Below, in pieces: positions 47,971 through 60,512 of a stretch of DNA of 64,000 nt. Position 1 is the stretch's first letter. Every line of letters starts with the position of its first letter. Position numbers and translations under genes: made by a program. This DNA is from Fragum whitleyi (taxonomy: Eukaryota > Mollusca > Bivalvia > Cardiida > Cardiidae): NCBI GenBank assembly GCA_948146395.1, contig OX411558.1, positions 35,210,350-35,274,349 on the forward strand, in the 5' to 3' direction. Below the pieces are notes generated by a model that was not told the origin of the DNA, made no database searches, and was given only the letters and a program-made list of their open reading frames with translations.

Positions 47971-48096
47971 CAGTAATCCAGCTATCATCATCTTTAGGTC
48001 CCCGACGGTGCCGCACGCAGTAATCCAGCTATCATCTGGAGGCCCCCGACTGTTCTGCAGGCAGGAATCAAGCTATCATTACCTTTAGGCCCCCGA
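47971..48096 (+). repeat. Three-copy repeat of about 45-50 bp
   Basis: 'GCAGTAATCCAGCTATCATC' (twice) and 'GCAGGAATCAAGCTATCATT' (once), each followed by a 'TTAGG(T/C)CCCCGA'- or 'GGAGGCCCCCGA'-type end. The last unit runs into a SINE. Confidence 0.8.
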
Positions 48097-48300
48097 GCGG
48101 CACTCATTCGTTCCGACTATTTGTCTCACCAATGGATTGATAATCGTAGACCAATGCGAGAAAGCAGCTGGAGGCTAGAAAAGGATTTGATGGTTGTACT
48201 GGTGAGAGGAATACCAGGAATCCATTGTTAGGTGCTCCAGCCGCCGCGATATAACTGAAAAAACGTTGAAGGCGGGGTTAAACTCCATTCAATCGACCAA
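48090..48300 (+). mobile_element. SINE, head replaced
   Basis: The body matches the full copy ('CAGCTGGAGGCTAGAAAAGG', 'GAATACCAGGAATCCATTGT', 'CTCCAGCCGCCGCGATATAA'). The tRNA-like head is missing and the triplicated 50-bp sequence stands in its place. Confidence 0.85.
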
Positions 48301-50939
48301 TCATCTTTAGGCATTCAGGTCAAAATAGATTATGCTTTTTATAAAAACAGTCTATTTTAGGTTAAACCTAAAAGTCATTAGTTTTTGTCTTACACGTTTA
48401 TTGTGTTTTTATTCTCTACGTAGAAAAGAATCATTTGAGATAATTTGCGTTTCGTCTAAATTTATCGTCTTTAAATCCTGTTCGAAAGAAAAGAAGCCGT
48501 AAAATTCCAAACATCGACTTAAAGGGATTCTTTCTCTGGAATTGATTTTAGTATCTCAACCCTTCAAATTTGACAACTGTTTGATTGAAATGAAATTCAA
48601 AATATTGCATAGGCGTAAGTAGGATTTTGAAATGTATGCGCACTCAGAACGCGACCACCAAAGAATGTATAGGATATAAGCGGTATGTGGAGTGTGACAA
48701 ACGATGAATGCCCTCCTCCCTCTCCCATTTTTTCTGATTTGAGCGTTGGTGAATCATCAAAACATCCTAACTACAGATTGAATAAGCTATAGTTACGATC
48801 TTTAAATCATTCATCAACTATATTTTTCGAAAGAGGATTTTTTGTATAACGCACTTGCGTAATGGTAGTTACACTCCTGTACTGGGTCGTGAAATACTTA
48901 GGATTATGATGGCTTACAATCACCATGGCATCCATTGTGATGGTAATTCAACACATTTCCTTTTGTCACAGAAGGCCATCCGTCGCAGGATCATATCAAA
49001 GGTCCTGGGTTCGATTTTCTAGCAGCTATTGGTTCTTTCATTGGTCCACACATGCGATAAAAAACCGTCACTCTTCTTACTGCCATTTATAGATTTGTGC
49101 AAATTAATATCGCTTGTTTTGGGTTTTAAAATTTGCGGATATTTAATGAAACCCTGTTTAGCTTGGAAAAAACACATTAGCTTTAGTAATAAATGGAAAT
49201 GCGTTTAACAGAAATTCTATGAGCATTGACATATAAATATTTTCAACAGGACAAGATAGTTTTTTACCGTCTTTGAAATGGCTTGATCGATTGTTTCAAC
49301 CATATTTATTGAGCCCAGTAAAAATAAACAGAAACATTTAAAATTATCATTCCGATTGGAGGCATACTTTTATTGTTTCTCGTAACAGATTATTAATGGA
49401 ATTCAAAGCGTTTTTAAGTATTTAGAGCATAAAAGAAATTCCCCGTTTCAAAAAAAAAAAAAAATCTCATAAGTTCTAAGCAATGAGCCGATATCTGTAC
49501 GTAACAAATAGTGTTTAATCACTGGTACCAAGTATGTACAAGGCTTTCAATATTTAAGCACTTTGACGACCTTATTAAGATAAAAATTTCTACGTCTTCA
49601 GTTAGGCATTTAGTGAGATTTCTCCCCGTAAAAAAACTCAAAACGTATTCAGGAGGAGTAGCTTGCTAAAATTAATGCATAGGCAAAGTCGCCGCTGAAG
49701 ATTCAAAGTATCAACTGAGGAAGGGTGGTAGAAGGGTACCTGGCTTCTCGAAAAGAAGCCCCTCTTATATAAGCTAAGAAGATTCAGCTTATGAGGGAGG
49801 GGATTATGGTTTCGCACCTACGGATGAGACATACAACATGCTGTTGCTCTTCCTCAATTCTAGACTGGGTCAAGATCAACTTGTCCCAAACAAAATCTCA
49901 TGGCAACTCCTATATATCTGTCGGGCTCATTCTCATTCCCTCACCCACTTTTAACGTCACGGTGTGTAAGCAACACCGTTTCAATAAAATGTGTAAAGAT
50001 CGCTTCACACGTTTTCTACACTAAAACATAGTTTTCGTGGTATATCTTTTATAATGATACGATTTTGTATGACGCGAGAATGAATTTAAGTAGCATGCTT
50101 TTAGGAGAGGAACCGAGCTTCCAGACGATCATTAGAGCTTACCGAGTATAAATTTCTGATAAATCGTCTTTAAGCTTGATAAAGAATGTGAATGACCTTT
50201 ACTTTTTATAAGTATATCAGACGACGGTTAACCACGTAGAAGACATATACTTTATAAAAATAAATAGGATCCATGTGTTTGCTACTTAATCGAATATTTA
50301 CACATAATTGTGAATAAAAAGCTTATCAGAATTTGGAAATGTACTTTCAAAGTTGAACTAAATATATTTTTCCTTCGCAGAAAGCAACATTACTTATCAT
50401 CCGAATAGCCAATCAATATCGAGATCTAATTTAGCTCGGTTGACCAATTAAGTTCAAAAATCTTTTCTTATGATTTGTCCGATTGTAATTATCCAAACAC
50501 AAAATTTAAGGAATTATAAATGATTAAACAATTTAAATAAACATGAATTTATCTACCTGAAAGAAAAAGATGAAAACTTTAATGAATTGACAAGTCGTGG
50601 TACAGGATGTTTCCTATCTGTCCTTATTCTGAAGCATTATGGTTCTTGCATTACTTATCAGATAACTTTAATAAAAATTAGAAAAATAAATGATATATGA
50701 TATGTTGTGGTGCCTATGGTGGTATCCACCATGTTTGACGTCAAACTTACTTGGGGTTTTCAACATGAGGTCAATTTTAGGCTACATCATGTCTTCACCT
50801 TGAATTATCAATATCATTCATCTGGTCTCAGAGCATTATTGTTATTTCTCTCTCACGGTGACTCTCTTACGTTCTTCTGTATGTGCTGTTGAAAAGCCGT
50901 ATATCAAATATTCTTGAAAATAACCACAAACGAAAATGT
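48301..50939. other. Intergenic, no gene seen
   Basis: No supported gene. 'GGTCCTGGGTTCGATTTTCT' at 49001 resembles a tRNA/SINE B box, but no tRNA fold was found. A short inverted repeat around 'ATAAGCTAAGAAGATTCAGCTTAT' lies near 49770. Confidence 0.45.
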
Positions 50940-51990
50940 AAGCAAGAGGACCATAATTGTCCTATAACGCTCACCTGAGTTAGTCAAATCATAACTTGTC
51001 AACCATGTTATAAATACCAGAGATGGTTTGATGTACATGTAGGGTGGTTTTGAAAGAAACAAACTAATTTCGTCCTTCTGCAATTTGATTTTCTTTTAAT
51101 TTTCGTAAATGTCCAACCTTTCTCTTACCATGGTAACCAAAATTATATATGAAATTGAATTCTTTTAACATCTTTAGTAGACCTACACCTAAAGAACATC
51201 TTGTCAAGCTAAACATTGATTGGCCCAATGGTTTAGAAGAAGATGAATTTGTTCTAAGATTTCCATCATATTTTGGCCTTCTATTTCCATGGAAAATCGG
51301 TGCTTATGATGAAATTCAATTCTTTGAACAACTTAAGTAGAGTTTTACCTAAGGAACTTCCCAGCCAAGTTTCAACTTGATTGGCACAATAGTTTTGGAA
51401 AAGAAGGGGTTTTTTTTTTTACATTTTTGGCAATTTTCCGTCTTTCTGTTACCAGGGAAAAAGAAATAAAATTTTTCAACAACTTTGGTAGAGCTTCACC
51501 AAAGGATCATCCTTGCCAAATTTCAGCTTGATTTGCCATGTAGTTTAGGAGAAGAATTTTTTTTAAGATTTTTGATAATTTTAGGATTTTTTTCAGCCTT
51601 ACCGTTACCATGGAAACCAAAGATTTTGCTGAAATTGAATTCTTTTAACATCTTTTGAAGAGCTTCACCCAAGAATCATCCCTACGAAGTTTCAGCATAA
51701 TTGGTATAGAGGCTTAGGAAAATAAGAAGGATTTCGGCAATTTTTGGCAAATTTCAGCCTTTCCGTTACCATTGAAACCAGATTTTTTTTATGAAATACA
51801 ATTCCTAAACAACATTTGAAAAAATTCAGCCAAGGAACATCCATGCCCAGTTTTAGCTTGATTGGCCTAGCAGTTCAGGAGGGGAAGATTTTTTCTTCAA
51901 AGAATTTCGGCATTTTTCGGCCATTCTGTTGCCGTAGCAACCAGAGTTTTTGATAGAACTAAATTCTTTCAGAAACTTTTTAAAAGCTTC
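50940..51990 (-). mobile_element. Helitron-like tandem-repeat element, minus orientation
   Basis: The minus-strand 3' end reads 'AACTCAGGTGAGCGTTATAG', then the hairpin 'GGACAATTATGGTCC' and TCTTGC. Units of about 170-180 bp repeat 'TTTCAGCTTGATTGG', 'TTACCATGGAAACCA' and 'TTGGTAGAGCTTCACC'-like phrases at about 51120-51990. It belongs to the same subfamily as 23385-23900. Frames through it are spurious. Confidence 0.65.
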
Positions 51991-52854
51991 ACCCAATATA
52001 TAGGTATACAACAATTGACAAGCAAATGTAATAGAATGTAAGTGCATGATCAAGACAAAAAGAGCTTGGTGTACTACCTTCTATATTCCGTCCCAAAAAT
52101 ATGAAAATATCAAAATTATACAGAAATTGATATTTCAATATTTTTTTTATCAATTCCAACTTTAAACAACGAGAACTAACCATTTTTCAAAATAAAAACC
52201 ATCTCTAAACGTCAAAAAACACGCTAATTTAATTCATAACACTCGGCTAAACAAACTATTTTTTAGCTTTAATTTTAACGTCATTGCAAATTAAAACGGA
52301 TAATGCAGATGTAAAAATAGTTGTACGAAAAAGATAGGTCGTTTCAAAGTTTTACGAATTTTGGCAGTGAGGGAACCAAGCCCTTTGCCAGTATTGATAC
52401 TTTGATTTAAGACTTGACGTCATGTTTTCCTGAAATTGACGCCATGTTGAAAATCTCGAAACAGATTGTCGTCAAACAGAATGAATACCATCAATGGCAC
52501 TTCAATATATCATATATTAATTAGATTTTTATTCTGTCTGCGAATCAGATGAATATTTACACTAGTTATCTGATCAGTAATGTCAGAGCAATAAAGGTTT
52601 AGAATCAGAACAGATATTATGAAACGCCCCGTATTAGCCAAGTAAAGGAGTTGGATATGAAACAATTGCCTATGACATCGGTATATCATCTCATGGGCTA
52701 ATGTGGATCGTCTACAGGGATACGACGGAACAGCGAAGGGACTCATGCCTTTTCCACACTAATAACAGACGTTTTATGGCTTTTTTTGAGAAAAAAATCT
52801 TTTGCGACTCAAGTCCTTCACATGCAATTGTTATCCAATAAAATATCATCGTTT
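51991..52854. other. Intergenic, no gene seen
   Basis: Nothing supported. Confidence 0.5.
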
Positions 52855-52914
52855 TTATTCTAAAACCTCGTAACTGCAGCTTGATCAAGCTGCAGTTACG
52901 AGGTTTTAGAATAA
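52855..52914. repeat. Perfect 60-bp palindrome without spacer
   Basis: The centre is TTGATC|AA-type symmetry between 52884 and 52885. The arm reads 'CCTCGTAACTGCAGCTTGAT' and its exact complement. The match extends to TTATTC/GAATAA at the edges. Confidence 0.97.
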
Positions 52915-55348
52915 TATCGACGATATGGTGGTATGAATTGCATCACGTAAGGAAATCCATTGTACTTTATTTCTGTATAAACGCAGTAGGTATTTCGGGA
53001 ATCCTCAATTCTTCTATCTGCAAGTGTAGTGTTATAGGAACAAGAAAAAAACCGTCGTTCTATTTTCAGAACCCCTTTGTTATTATTATTATTATTTGTT
53101 ATTAAGCATGCAAAACTCTGTAATAGTTTCTGACAGCCTTTAACAGCCGACGAAGACCATCATGCAACCCTCTCGACTAAGCTCGACTAAGCTCGACATC
53201 GCCGAATCCGTTTTAAATGGAGATATACTTGGCAGATTAATTTTTTATCATTAATGCCTCTAATAAAGTCAAATTTGTCGAATACTTGAGGACCATTGTA
53301 AAGCTTACTTCCAGCAAGCTTCGATATCGGGGTTACAAAACACAGAATGACGGTCTATTGAGGTATAAACAACATTTACCTTGACATCTGGCTTAACATA
53401 GCCTCGGCCTAAGGCTATTGCAGTTCATAAAGAAACCAATCCCTATATCCGCCACGCTACTACTTATCGCCGGTTCTTCGATTATTCAAGTACTGCCTCA
53501 TTGCTGGCAGATATATGAGACATCGTTTGCATGTGAATGCTTGATATTATTAGTTTCTCCCTGACATTCCCATTGCGGTTTGATACTTGCGTTGACAAAT
53601 CGGCCAATGAAGAAAGGAAAAAAACAAACATGACGGTGTCGTTAGTTTTTTTTTTCTTCTTGTTTTTATTGAAGCTTTAATAGCTTGTCTTTAAAAGTAT
53701 TTGTTCTGAGGATGGGTAGTTGCAATAGTCTAACCCTAATGCCATTCATCCGAAGAGCCTTTCTGCGCAAGAAAAAATGCTACTTTTAGTTCGACTTATT
53801 GTTTGTTATTGACAGCTTAATGAAGGATGAAAAAGAAAAGATGAACGTTGTTATATTGTATTGTTTTGCTTTCACAATAAACCGAAGTTTCGTGGAAACT
53901 TTACCGAGATGGAGTACAGTTCTTCATGATAAAATCTTATATTTTAGAAATGTCTAATTTATAATATTTTTATTCACGCATGCCCCCAACCAACATCGAG
54001 TTAAAGTCATCGCAGTATATTTACATTTATTAGTTGGCAGCTACAGAACTTAGCCAAACATCTATAAATAGAATTGTTTCTTCAAAATTAGAATGAGTTT
54101 GTACATTTGGTCAGTCCCCACCGGATTTTTTGGCATTCTTTGTTCCATTCGAAAATGCTCGACTTTCTGTTGCATTGCACAAAACTATTCGTATATTTAA
54201 GTCATTACTTGATTTATAGAGACAAAAATACCTGAGTCAATTTAGGTTGAAGTTTTGGGCTATCCAAGCCTGAGTAAAGGCACTGATTGTTCACCTGTGA
54301 AGATGATAGAAAGTTCGGGTACGCTACCGTGCCTCTTCCGTCCTTCCGGAAAGGAAATCGTGCAGAGAAAGACCAAGCCAAGGGTTTAATGAAAGGAGAT
54401 ATGCAAACTAGTAAAGAATAAAAAAATGTGCACTTAGACCACTATCCTCCAACTCAAAATGTCTTTTGTAAGCCGCACTACTTTTACTTAAAGATCTACT
54501 TTTACAACGACCTCCGGAGATAAATTCTTCTGAGGTCACTACATTAAGAAAGTGTTAATCATATATGTTGAGTTATACATAGAAACCATAAATTGCGGAA
54601 GTTAGAATTAAAAACTAAGTGAATGTGGTAGCTGATACAAAATAGCATTTTTTCATAAAAAAATTATATGACCAATTCATAGAAACTATTTTAAAGTTCT
54701 GCGTTTTGTTAGCTTAAATCCAATATATTGTAACGGAGTTTGGCTTATTATCATTTTTCTTTTCGTTATGACCGAACACTTGATTTTTAATATTTTCTCT
54801 TTAATATCATTCAAGGCATATTAATCAGTCAAATTCATTCCGAATTCGCTCTTTTTATTATTTACCTTTTAAAATTTACGATGGTCCTTACTATATGTTG
54901 TGGCAGATATAATCCACGCCGTGATATTTGATTGAAGTAATAGAATGGGCTTCGGAGGATTGTGTGATATTATTATAAGCTATTCATCATTTGACAATGT
55001 CATCGCTTTAAACATCAGAACAAAGTCAATGAGAATCAAAGAGGATATGGTAATTGCTAATTGGTTTATGATTCGAGAGTAAATTGAGGACCTTTCAATG
55101 GTAACAAATACTTATTGTGGTTCAATTTCTCAGTTGAAAGGCTTCAAAGTTCAATCGGTAATAAATTCTCTTATAAGGCCCTCCCGAACGTAAAATTTTC
55201 AAATCATTCAACATTCGATATTTATTGAGTATCGTAAACATTTATTAAGGTTGTTCACCCCAAATGAGCAAAGTTTGAAATTGGTTCGATGTCGGAAGGC
55301 TTCGGAAGACATCGTTACATTTCGGTTAAAAATAAAAAAGATTCGGTT
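52915..55348. other. Intergenic, no gene seen
   Basis: About 2.4 kb. 55020-55120 resembles 42545-42650. A direct repeat CTCGACTAAGCTCGACTAAG lies at 53171. Nothing coding was recognised. Confidence 0.5.
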
Positions 55349-55430
55349 CGTCATCGTAGCAGTACTTAAATGTCGTAAAAGTGCCTATACAATTCATAGG
55401 CACTTACGACATTTAAGTACTGCTATGACG
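55349..55430. repeat. Inverted repeat, about 37-bp arms and 7-bp loop
   Basis: 'GTAGCAGTACTTAAATGTCG' on the left faces 'CGACATTTAAGTACTGCTAT' on the right, around the loop ACAATTC. The arms differ by about one substitution and a short indel. Confidence 0.95.
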
Positions 55431-55524
55431 TAATAATTGACCGCATTATTAGGTCATTATCATCCGCTAGCTAAACGTAAGGAGAAAAACACCGCACCAG
55501 AAAAAAATGGGGATGCCGATTCCA

Positions 55525-56312
55525 TGATTTTTATACGCCGGCGGACGTATATTGGCGTCATCTTCTCCGTCTGTCCGTCCATCCGTCCGTCCGTCCGCCC
55601 ACTTTTCTTGTCAACGCAACTCCTCCTTAGTTTCTGGCTGGATCTTCTTGAAACTTGGTCAATGTTATCACCTGAATTGGTAGATGTGCATGAAGGAAGG
55701 ATTTTATGGTTCGTTGATTTTTGCCTGAATTAAGCCCCTAAAAAACTTAGTCTCTGGGGCCTATTGCCTCAGTTATGCCCCCTTAAAATTTAGTGTGTGG
55801 GGCTTATTGAAATTGCAGCCTTGTGAATGCAACTCGTCCTAAGTTTCTGGCTGGATCTAAATGAAACTTGGTTGATGTTATAAACGAAATTAGTAGATGA
55901 GCATGAAGTAAGGATTTTATGGTTCATTTATATTACCCTAAATTATGCCCCCTTAAAACTTAGAATCTTGGGCTTATTGAAATTGCAGCCTTTGAACGCA
56001 ACTCCTCCTTACTTTTTGTCTTTATTTAAATGAAACTTGGTCAATGTCATCACCATAATTTGAAGATGTACATGGATCAAGGATTTATGGCTCAATTATT
56101 TCCCTGAATTATGCCCCCTTAAAACTTAGTGTCTGGGGCTTATTGAAATTGCAGCCCTGTGAAGGCAACTCCTCCTAGCTTTTTGTCTTGATTTAAATGA
56201 AACTTAGTCATTTTGAATTTGGTTCTGTCAAAATAAGTAGTGTCTACAATTATTTTCGTGAAACAGTAGCAAAGTGGAGGCGTATTTTGTGACTATGGCA
56301 CTCTTGTTTTCA
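55525..56312 (+). mobile_element. Helitron-like element with CCGT microsatellite and 168-bp units
   Basis: A (CCGT)n-rich start at 55569-55602 is followed by four units marked 'GCAACTC(C/G)TCCT' at 55616, 55829, 55998 and 56165. Each has 'TGAAACTTGGTCAATGTTAT'-like and 'TTATGCCCCCTTAAAACTTA'-like phrases. It ends 'TGACTATGGCACTCTTGTTT'. The architecture is the same as in the palindrome-arm element. Confidence 0.65.
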
Positions 56313-57062
56313 TTGGGGGCGATCCGCCTTAATCACCTATTCCCTTCAAACCTTCTGCGATCGATTGTAGATCAAAATTGAATAATTCCACTTTTATACT
56401 TGCTTTTTATTCACTATCCAACACCCGCAGGCGTAACTCTTTTTTAAACCTGAAACTTAAAAGAATGTATGTGTGTTTGTTTTGAATATCTTTATTTGTA
56501 TGGTATTTGATTGATTGAACTATCCGAATAATGACATCACGTCAGTAAGAAGTACTTCATTCAAAGATAAATGCTGTTTGATCTTAGTCTATTACTCTCT
56601 TTCAGTCCACAGCTTTTGGATATTATATGACTTTATGACTTCGGTTGGGTGTCGACTTTTTTATCCCGCAAAACAAGATTGAATCCGTAGTAGAAAGACA
56701 TCTAGTTGCAGCGTCCAATTAGTACGGTTCCTTCAGACATTGCGTTCAAATGTCACACGTACAGACTCTGGCCATTCAATTTTCCTGCCATGATTACCAA
56801 ACCAATCTATTATGCAGGTCGCCGGTTATTTGATCGACACGAAGGTCAGACAAACCACTTGGTTTGGTCAGCGCAAAACTATTGTAAATGCCTATAAATA
56901 TAAAGCACTTACAATAGATTTTTCGCTGACCCTTTGAGTCATTCCTTTAATGCCCTGGTACTAACAAGGATAGTGCAAAACAACCCTCAACATTTCTTAA
57001 TTCTATTCGTCGATAATCCAGAAATGGAAAATACGTCAATTAACCTCATAAGAATTATTGGT
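56313..57062. other. Intergenic with one inverted repeat
   Basis: 56867-56931 pairs 'GGTCAGCGCAAAACTATTGT' with 'ACAATAGATTTTTCGCTGAC' C. It shares the word 'GTGCCTAT/ATGCCTAT' with the inverted repeat at 55349. No gene was seen. Confidence 0.6.
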
Positions 57063-57245
57063 TTGATTTGGGTTTAACGCCACTTTGAATATTTTTTTCA
57101 GTTATACCGCGGAGGCTGGTGCACCTTCCATGAATTTCGTTTTGTTCTTCATACCAATACAACCACAACATTTTCAGCCGAGCCATCATCTGTCCATCGC
57201 ACCTAGGCGTACTACTTGTCATTCGCCAATCATTTGGTGACAAAA
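57063..57245 (-). mobile_element. SINE, degraded
   Basis: On the plus strand, 'TTGGGTTTAACGCCACTTTG', then 'CAGTTATACCGCGGAGGCTG' and 'GTGCACCTTCCATGAATTTC' are the inverted tail and body. Confidence 0.7.
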
Positions 57246-57948
57246 AATGCTTGTACCTTTGGCCTTTTCAAATGCCAGGTGAAAATGAGCCAAAGTAAGA
57301 ATTTAAACTCACGATCTTAGAATTAAAAAAGAAATCGTGACACTAGATTGAGTGATTGATCTTTCAATTTTAGCAAAATGAAGCTTGTCAAAATGGCTTT
57401 GTCAAATGTCTAGTGTATGTTTGCCGACGCGGGATTTGAACTAACTATTCTAGAAATGAAAGCCATACGTTTTACCAAATAACCTTACCAGGCTCGGCTG
57501 GACTAAATGGTATGTGATGTTGTTAATATCAAACAAGTATTCTGATAATAATATAATATATGCTATTGTAGTCGCGGGTTTTGTTCAGAGTACGGGAGGG
57601 GGTGGGGGTATCATCAATTGCTACCCCATTACAGCTGTGCTGAATGGTGCTGTGATTTTTTAGCTTCTTTCCTTAGTTAACATGTCTCGCCTTTTCAAGA
57701 ACTCAAACCCTGATCTTCAGATTAGAAGACCGATGCATTAATCAATGAACAATCGGGACAAATCTATACTGCTATGAACGATCTCCCAACGTTTGTCACC
57801 CATTTAGAAAGTAATATAGAGCTGTCGCGAGATATACAAAGAAGCCATTATTAGGCGATGTAAATCTGCGAATCTTAATGGTAAAATCTGTTTTTTTCTG
57901 GAAATCATTTGAAAAATTCTCAAGGAAATACCTGCTTTTACTGCATGC
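57246..57948. other. Intergenic, no gene seen
   Basis: A G-rich run 'GGGAGGGGGTGGGGG' lies near 57594. Nothing else. Confidence 0.5.
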
Positions 57949-58360
57949 TACAGTGAAATTGACAAGGTGAATGATTTGGATTGATTTAGGAATGAAATTG
58001 AATGAGTGTGTGGAGCGAGTTTTTAGTGAATTTAATGGGAGGTGATCCATTATCGCAAATTTTGTTTAGTTTGAACAAAATATGCGATATTGATTACCTC
58101 CCTTTAATAAAATATACATACAAGTTCTATAGATAGCTTCCTATTTCTTCAAGAACCTATTAGACGCATCTAATCTGAAAAAAAATGTTAGTGAAATCGC
58201 GATTTTTCTTTGTCCAAATTTATTTTGAATGACATTGTTGATTGTATATTTTTCAGTGGGTTTGAGTGAGTGATTGGAGTGAATGAACTGAGCACTGAGT
58301 GAGCGATTTTGAATGGTTTTGATAGGAATTAATGTCAATTTCACGATGTCTTTAGCAGTG
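57949..58360 (+). mobile_element. Tc1-like MITE family, copy F
   Basis: It starts TACAGTGAAATTGAC, lacking the AACAACATC part of the terminal repeat. It ends 'GTCAATTTCACGATGTCTTT' AGCAGTG. The internal palindrome at 58037-58102 is well preserved. Confidence 0.8.
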
Positions 58361-59213
58361 CAGTTCAATGTTATGACCATGTTATAATGCACTCAAAATG
58401 CTCTTTACTCTGCAAATTATTGTGCAACGGTATGGTCAACTATATTAGAAGTAAGTAATTTCCCAGAAACGTCTGATCTTATTTCATGCCATGTGGCATC
58501 TCAGAGAAAGGTTATTGGTTATCGGTTTTCCCGCTCTTTCACGGTTGATGTCTATTACCACACCAACAGTTTATTTCCATATACGGCGTGTTGCTTTCAT
58601 TCGGAATTTCGATAGGTAGGTTTAAGGTAATTTTTTAATTACAGCTAGTATATTGAGGGCTGCTGGAAATTCTAAACCTGGACTTAATTATTGTTTTTTT
58701 TTTTAATGAAGTTACTTATTCATATAATTATTTCTTTTAATTGCAATAATATGCAAATGAAGAAAAAATGAAATGCTTAGTTTGAATACTTTTTTTCAAT
58801 AAAGTCAGTATAAAAATGTAATATGAATATATTACTTATTCCTGGTGAAGAGGACTATTATAATTATTATCATTATTACTATATTTTACAATATTATTGT
58901 AATTGTAATATTTAAGTGCAAAAGAAATGTAATATTAAACAAAATTTCATGGAAGTAGGTGTTGTGAAGAAATTATGATAATTATTTTAAACAAAATAAT
59001 TTAGCTTATTTGAACATATCTTACCATCAATAGCAACGATGATGATTGGTATCGTAGAAGGTTAAGTGTGAAATAAGAAATCTTCTTTTTTTCCAAAACG
59101 AAAAAGGAAAAAAGTTCTAGAAGATGTTGTTTTTTTCAAATGTCTTATCAGATTATCGTACTTTATTTCAATTTCAAAATATTTACCCTCGTCTATGTTT
59201 TGGGTTAACAATT
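58361..59213. other. Intergenic, no gene seen
   Basis: Very AT-rich around 58680-58990. Confidence 0.5.
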
Positions 59214-59398
59214 GAGCCTGTGCGTGACATTTCCAATAATTTGTAACATTCGTGAGGTGCAAACATTGAGTAGCGTAGACCTTATCTATCTACTAAACGC
59301 ATACCGAAGACTCTGGTAAGACTGTGCGGATGCACCGGCTGGTCAGAGTCTTTGCTTTGCGCATACTTGAAATTGTTGAAAAATCTCATGCGCACACT
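59214..59398. mobile_element. 238-bp MITE family, copy 3 (internally deleted)
   Basis: It starts 'GAGCCTGTGCGTGACATTTC' and keeps 'GACTGTGCGGATGCACCGGC'. It ends with a degraded terminal repeat 'AAATCTCATGCGCACACT'. It is about 50 bp shorter than the other copies. Confidence 0.75.
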
Positions 59399-60340
59399 TA
59401 ATAAATAAAATAAATTATTTTACAATTTTGCAACGTGTACTAGGAACGCATCGCTATTGGTCGACCAAATTATCGTTAATGCAGATTTTTTCAAGCTGTA
59501 ATCACAATATTTTGATATCCTATCTGAGATTCTTACCTTCAACAAGTTTAGTTAATCTTATCAGAAAAAAGTGTTATTTTATACTCGACTGTTTTAAGGT
59601 GTAGAGCGTATTTGTTTCATTTCAAACAATGTTTACATGTAAAAAAATATGCCGTTCCTTCAATCTCTTTATGTTCAGCGACAGGCATGCTAAATAGATA
59701 ACCGGAACAATTTCTTTAGTAAACAAAAGAATTCCGTTTAACCTGTCAGAAAGTATCCTTACTTTCTTGGTTAATATATGAAACGTAAGCAAAGAAACTC
59801 ATAATACAGCACAATTTGCTTAAGAGATAAAGGGAATACTTTTTGCCATGAAGCAACAGTAAGTAACAATAACAATTTATCGACTAAATGCCATCTTAAC
59901 TATCATTTCGACCAAAAGATATGCTGTTATTGTCTATATGTTAAAAGTAGGGGTGGTAACGAGTCCCAATTTCACTCATCAAGTAATTTACCAAAGATGA
60001 TATGTAAAAACGATAAATAGAGACATTGCAATAACCACACTCGTCTATTCCATCCGAGTACTCGATCGGAAAGATGACCGAGTACTCGATTACTAAAATT
60101 GGTACTCATTACTTTCCCTATTAGGAACATAGTGAATCGAGTAAAGTCTCGGTAAAGCATTCAATAGAACAAGAGATATCACAAAATGTCAAAGTTTCAC
60201 ACGACGACGACAAAAACGACGTCAATAACGACGACGACGACACCAAGGCTATAGCAATACCTCGGGTTTTCACCGAAAACAGCCGAGCTAAAATATAATT
60301 TGATTGCATAAGAGTTTCCAAAAAGTAAACAGATAATAGT
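59399..60340. other. Intergenic with degraded repeats
   Basis: 59945-60115 contains 'GGGGTGGTAACGAGTCCC' and mirrored 'CGAGTACTCG' words. 60170-60300 carries CGACGACGAC and 'CCGAAAACAGCCGAGC', shared with about 21.9 and 42.1 kb. No gene was seen. Confidence 0.45.
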
Positions 60341-60512
60341 AAATAGAGGATAATCGTTTGTTTCAATGTAAGATCGATTTATATTTCATTGAGTGAACAA
60401 CAAAAGCTATATTTTCACGAGTGGCGGAGCCACGAGTGAAAATATAGCTTTTGTTGTTCACGAAATGAAATATTTATCGATCTTACACGAAAGACAAACG
60501 ATTATTCTATTT
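60341..60512. mobile_element. Fold-back MITE, 172 bp
   Basis: The inner arms are near perfect: 'GAACAACAAAAGCTATATTT' before the centre and 'AAATATAGCTTTTGTTGTTC' after it, around GTGGCGGAGCCAC. The outer arms (GATAATCGTTTG/CAAACGATTATT) are diverged. Part of the stem recurs near 63430. Confidence 0.85.

Noticed and set aside
59945..60115. A hAT-type element based on 'GGGGTGGTAACGAGTCCC' and CGAGTACTCG words
   Set aside because: No matching far end, no 8-bp duplication and no transposase fragment could be found.
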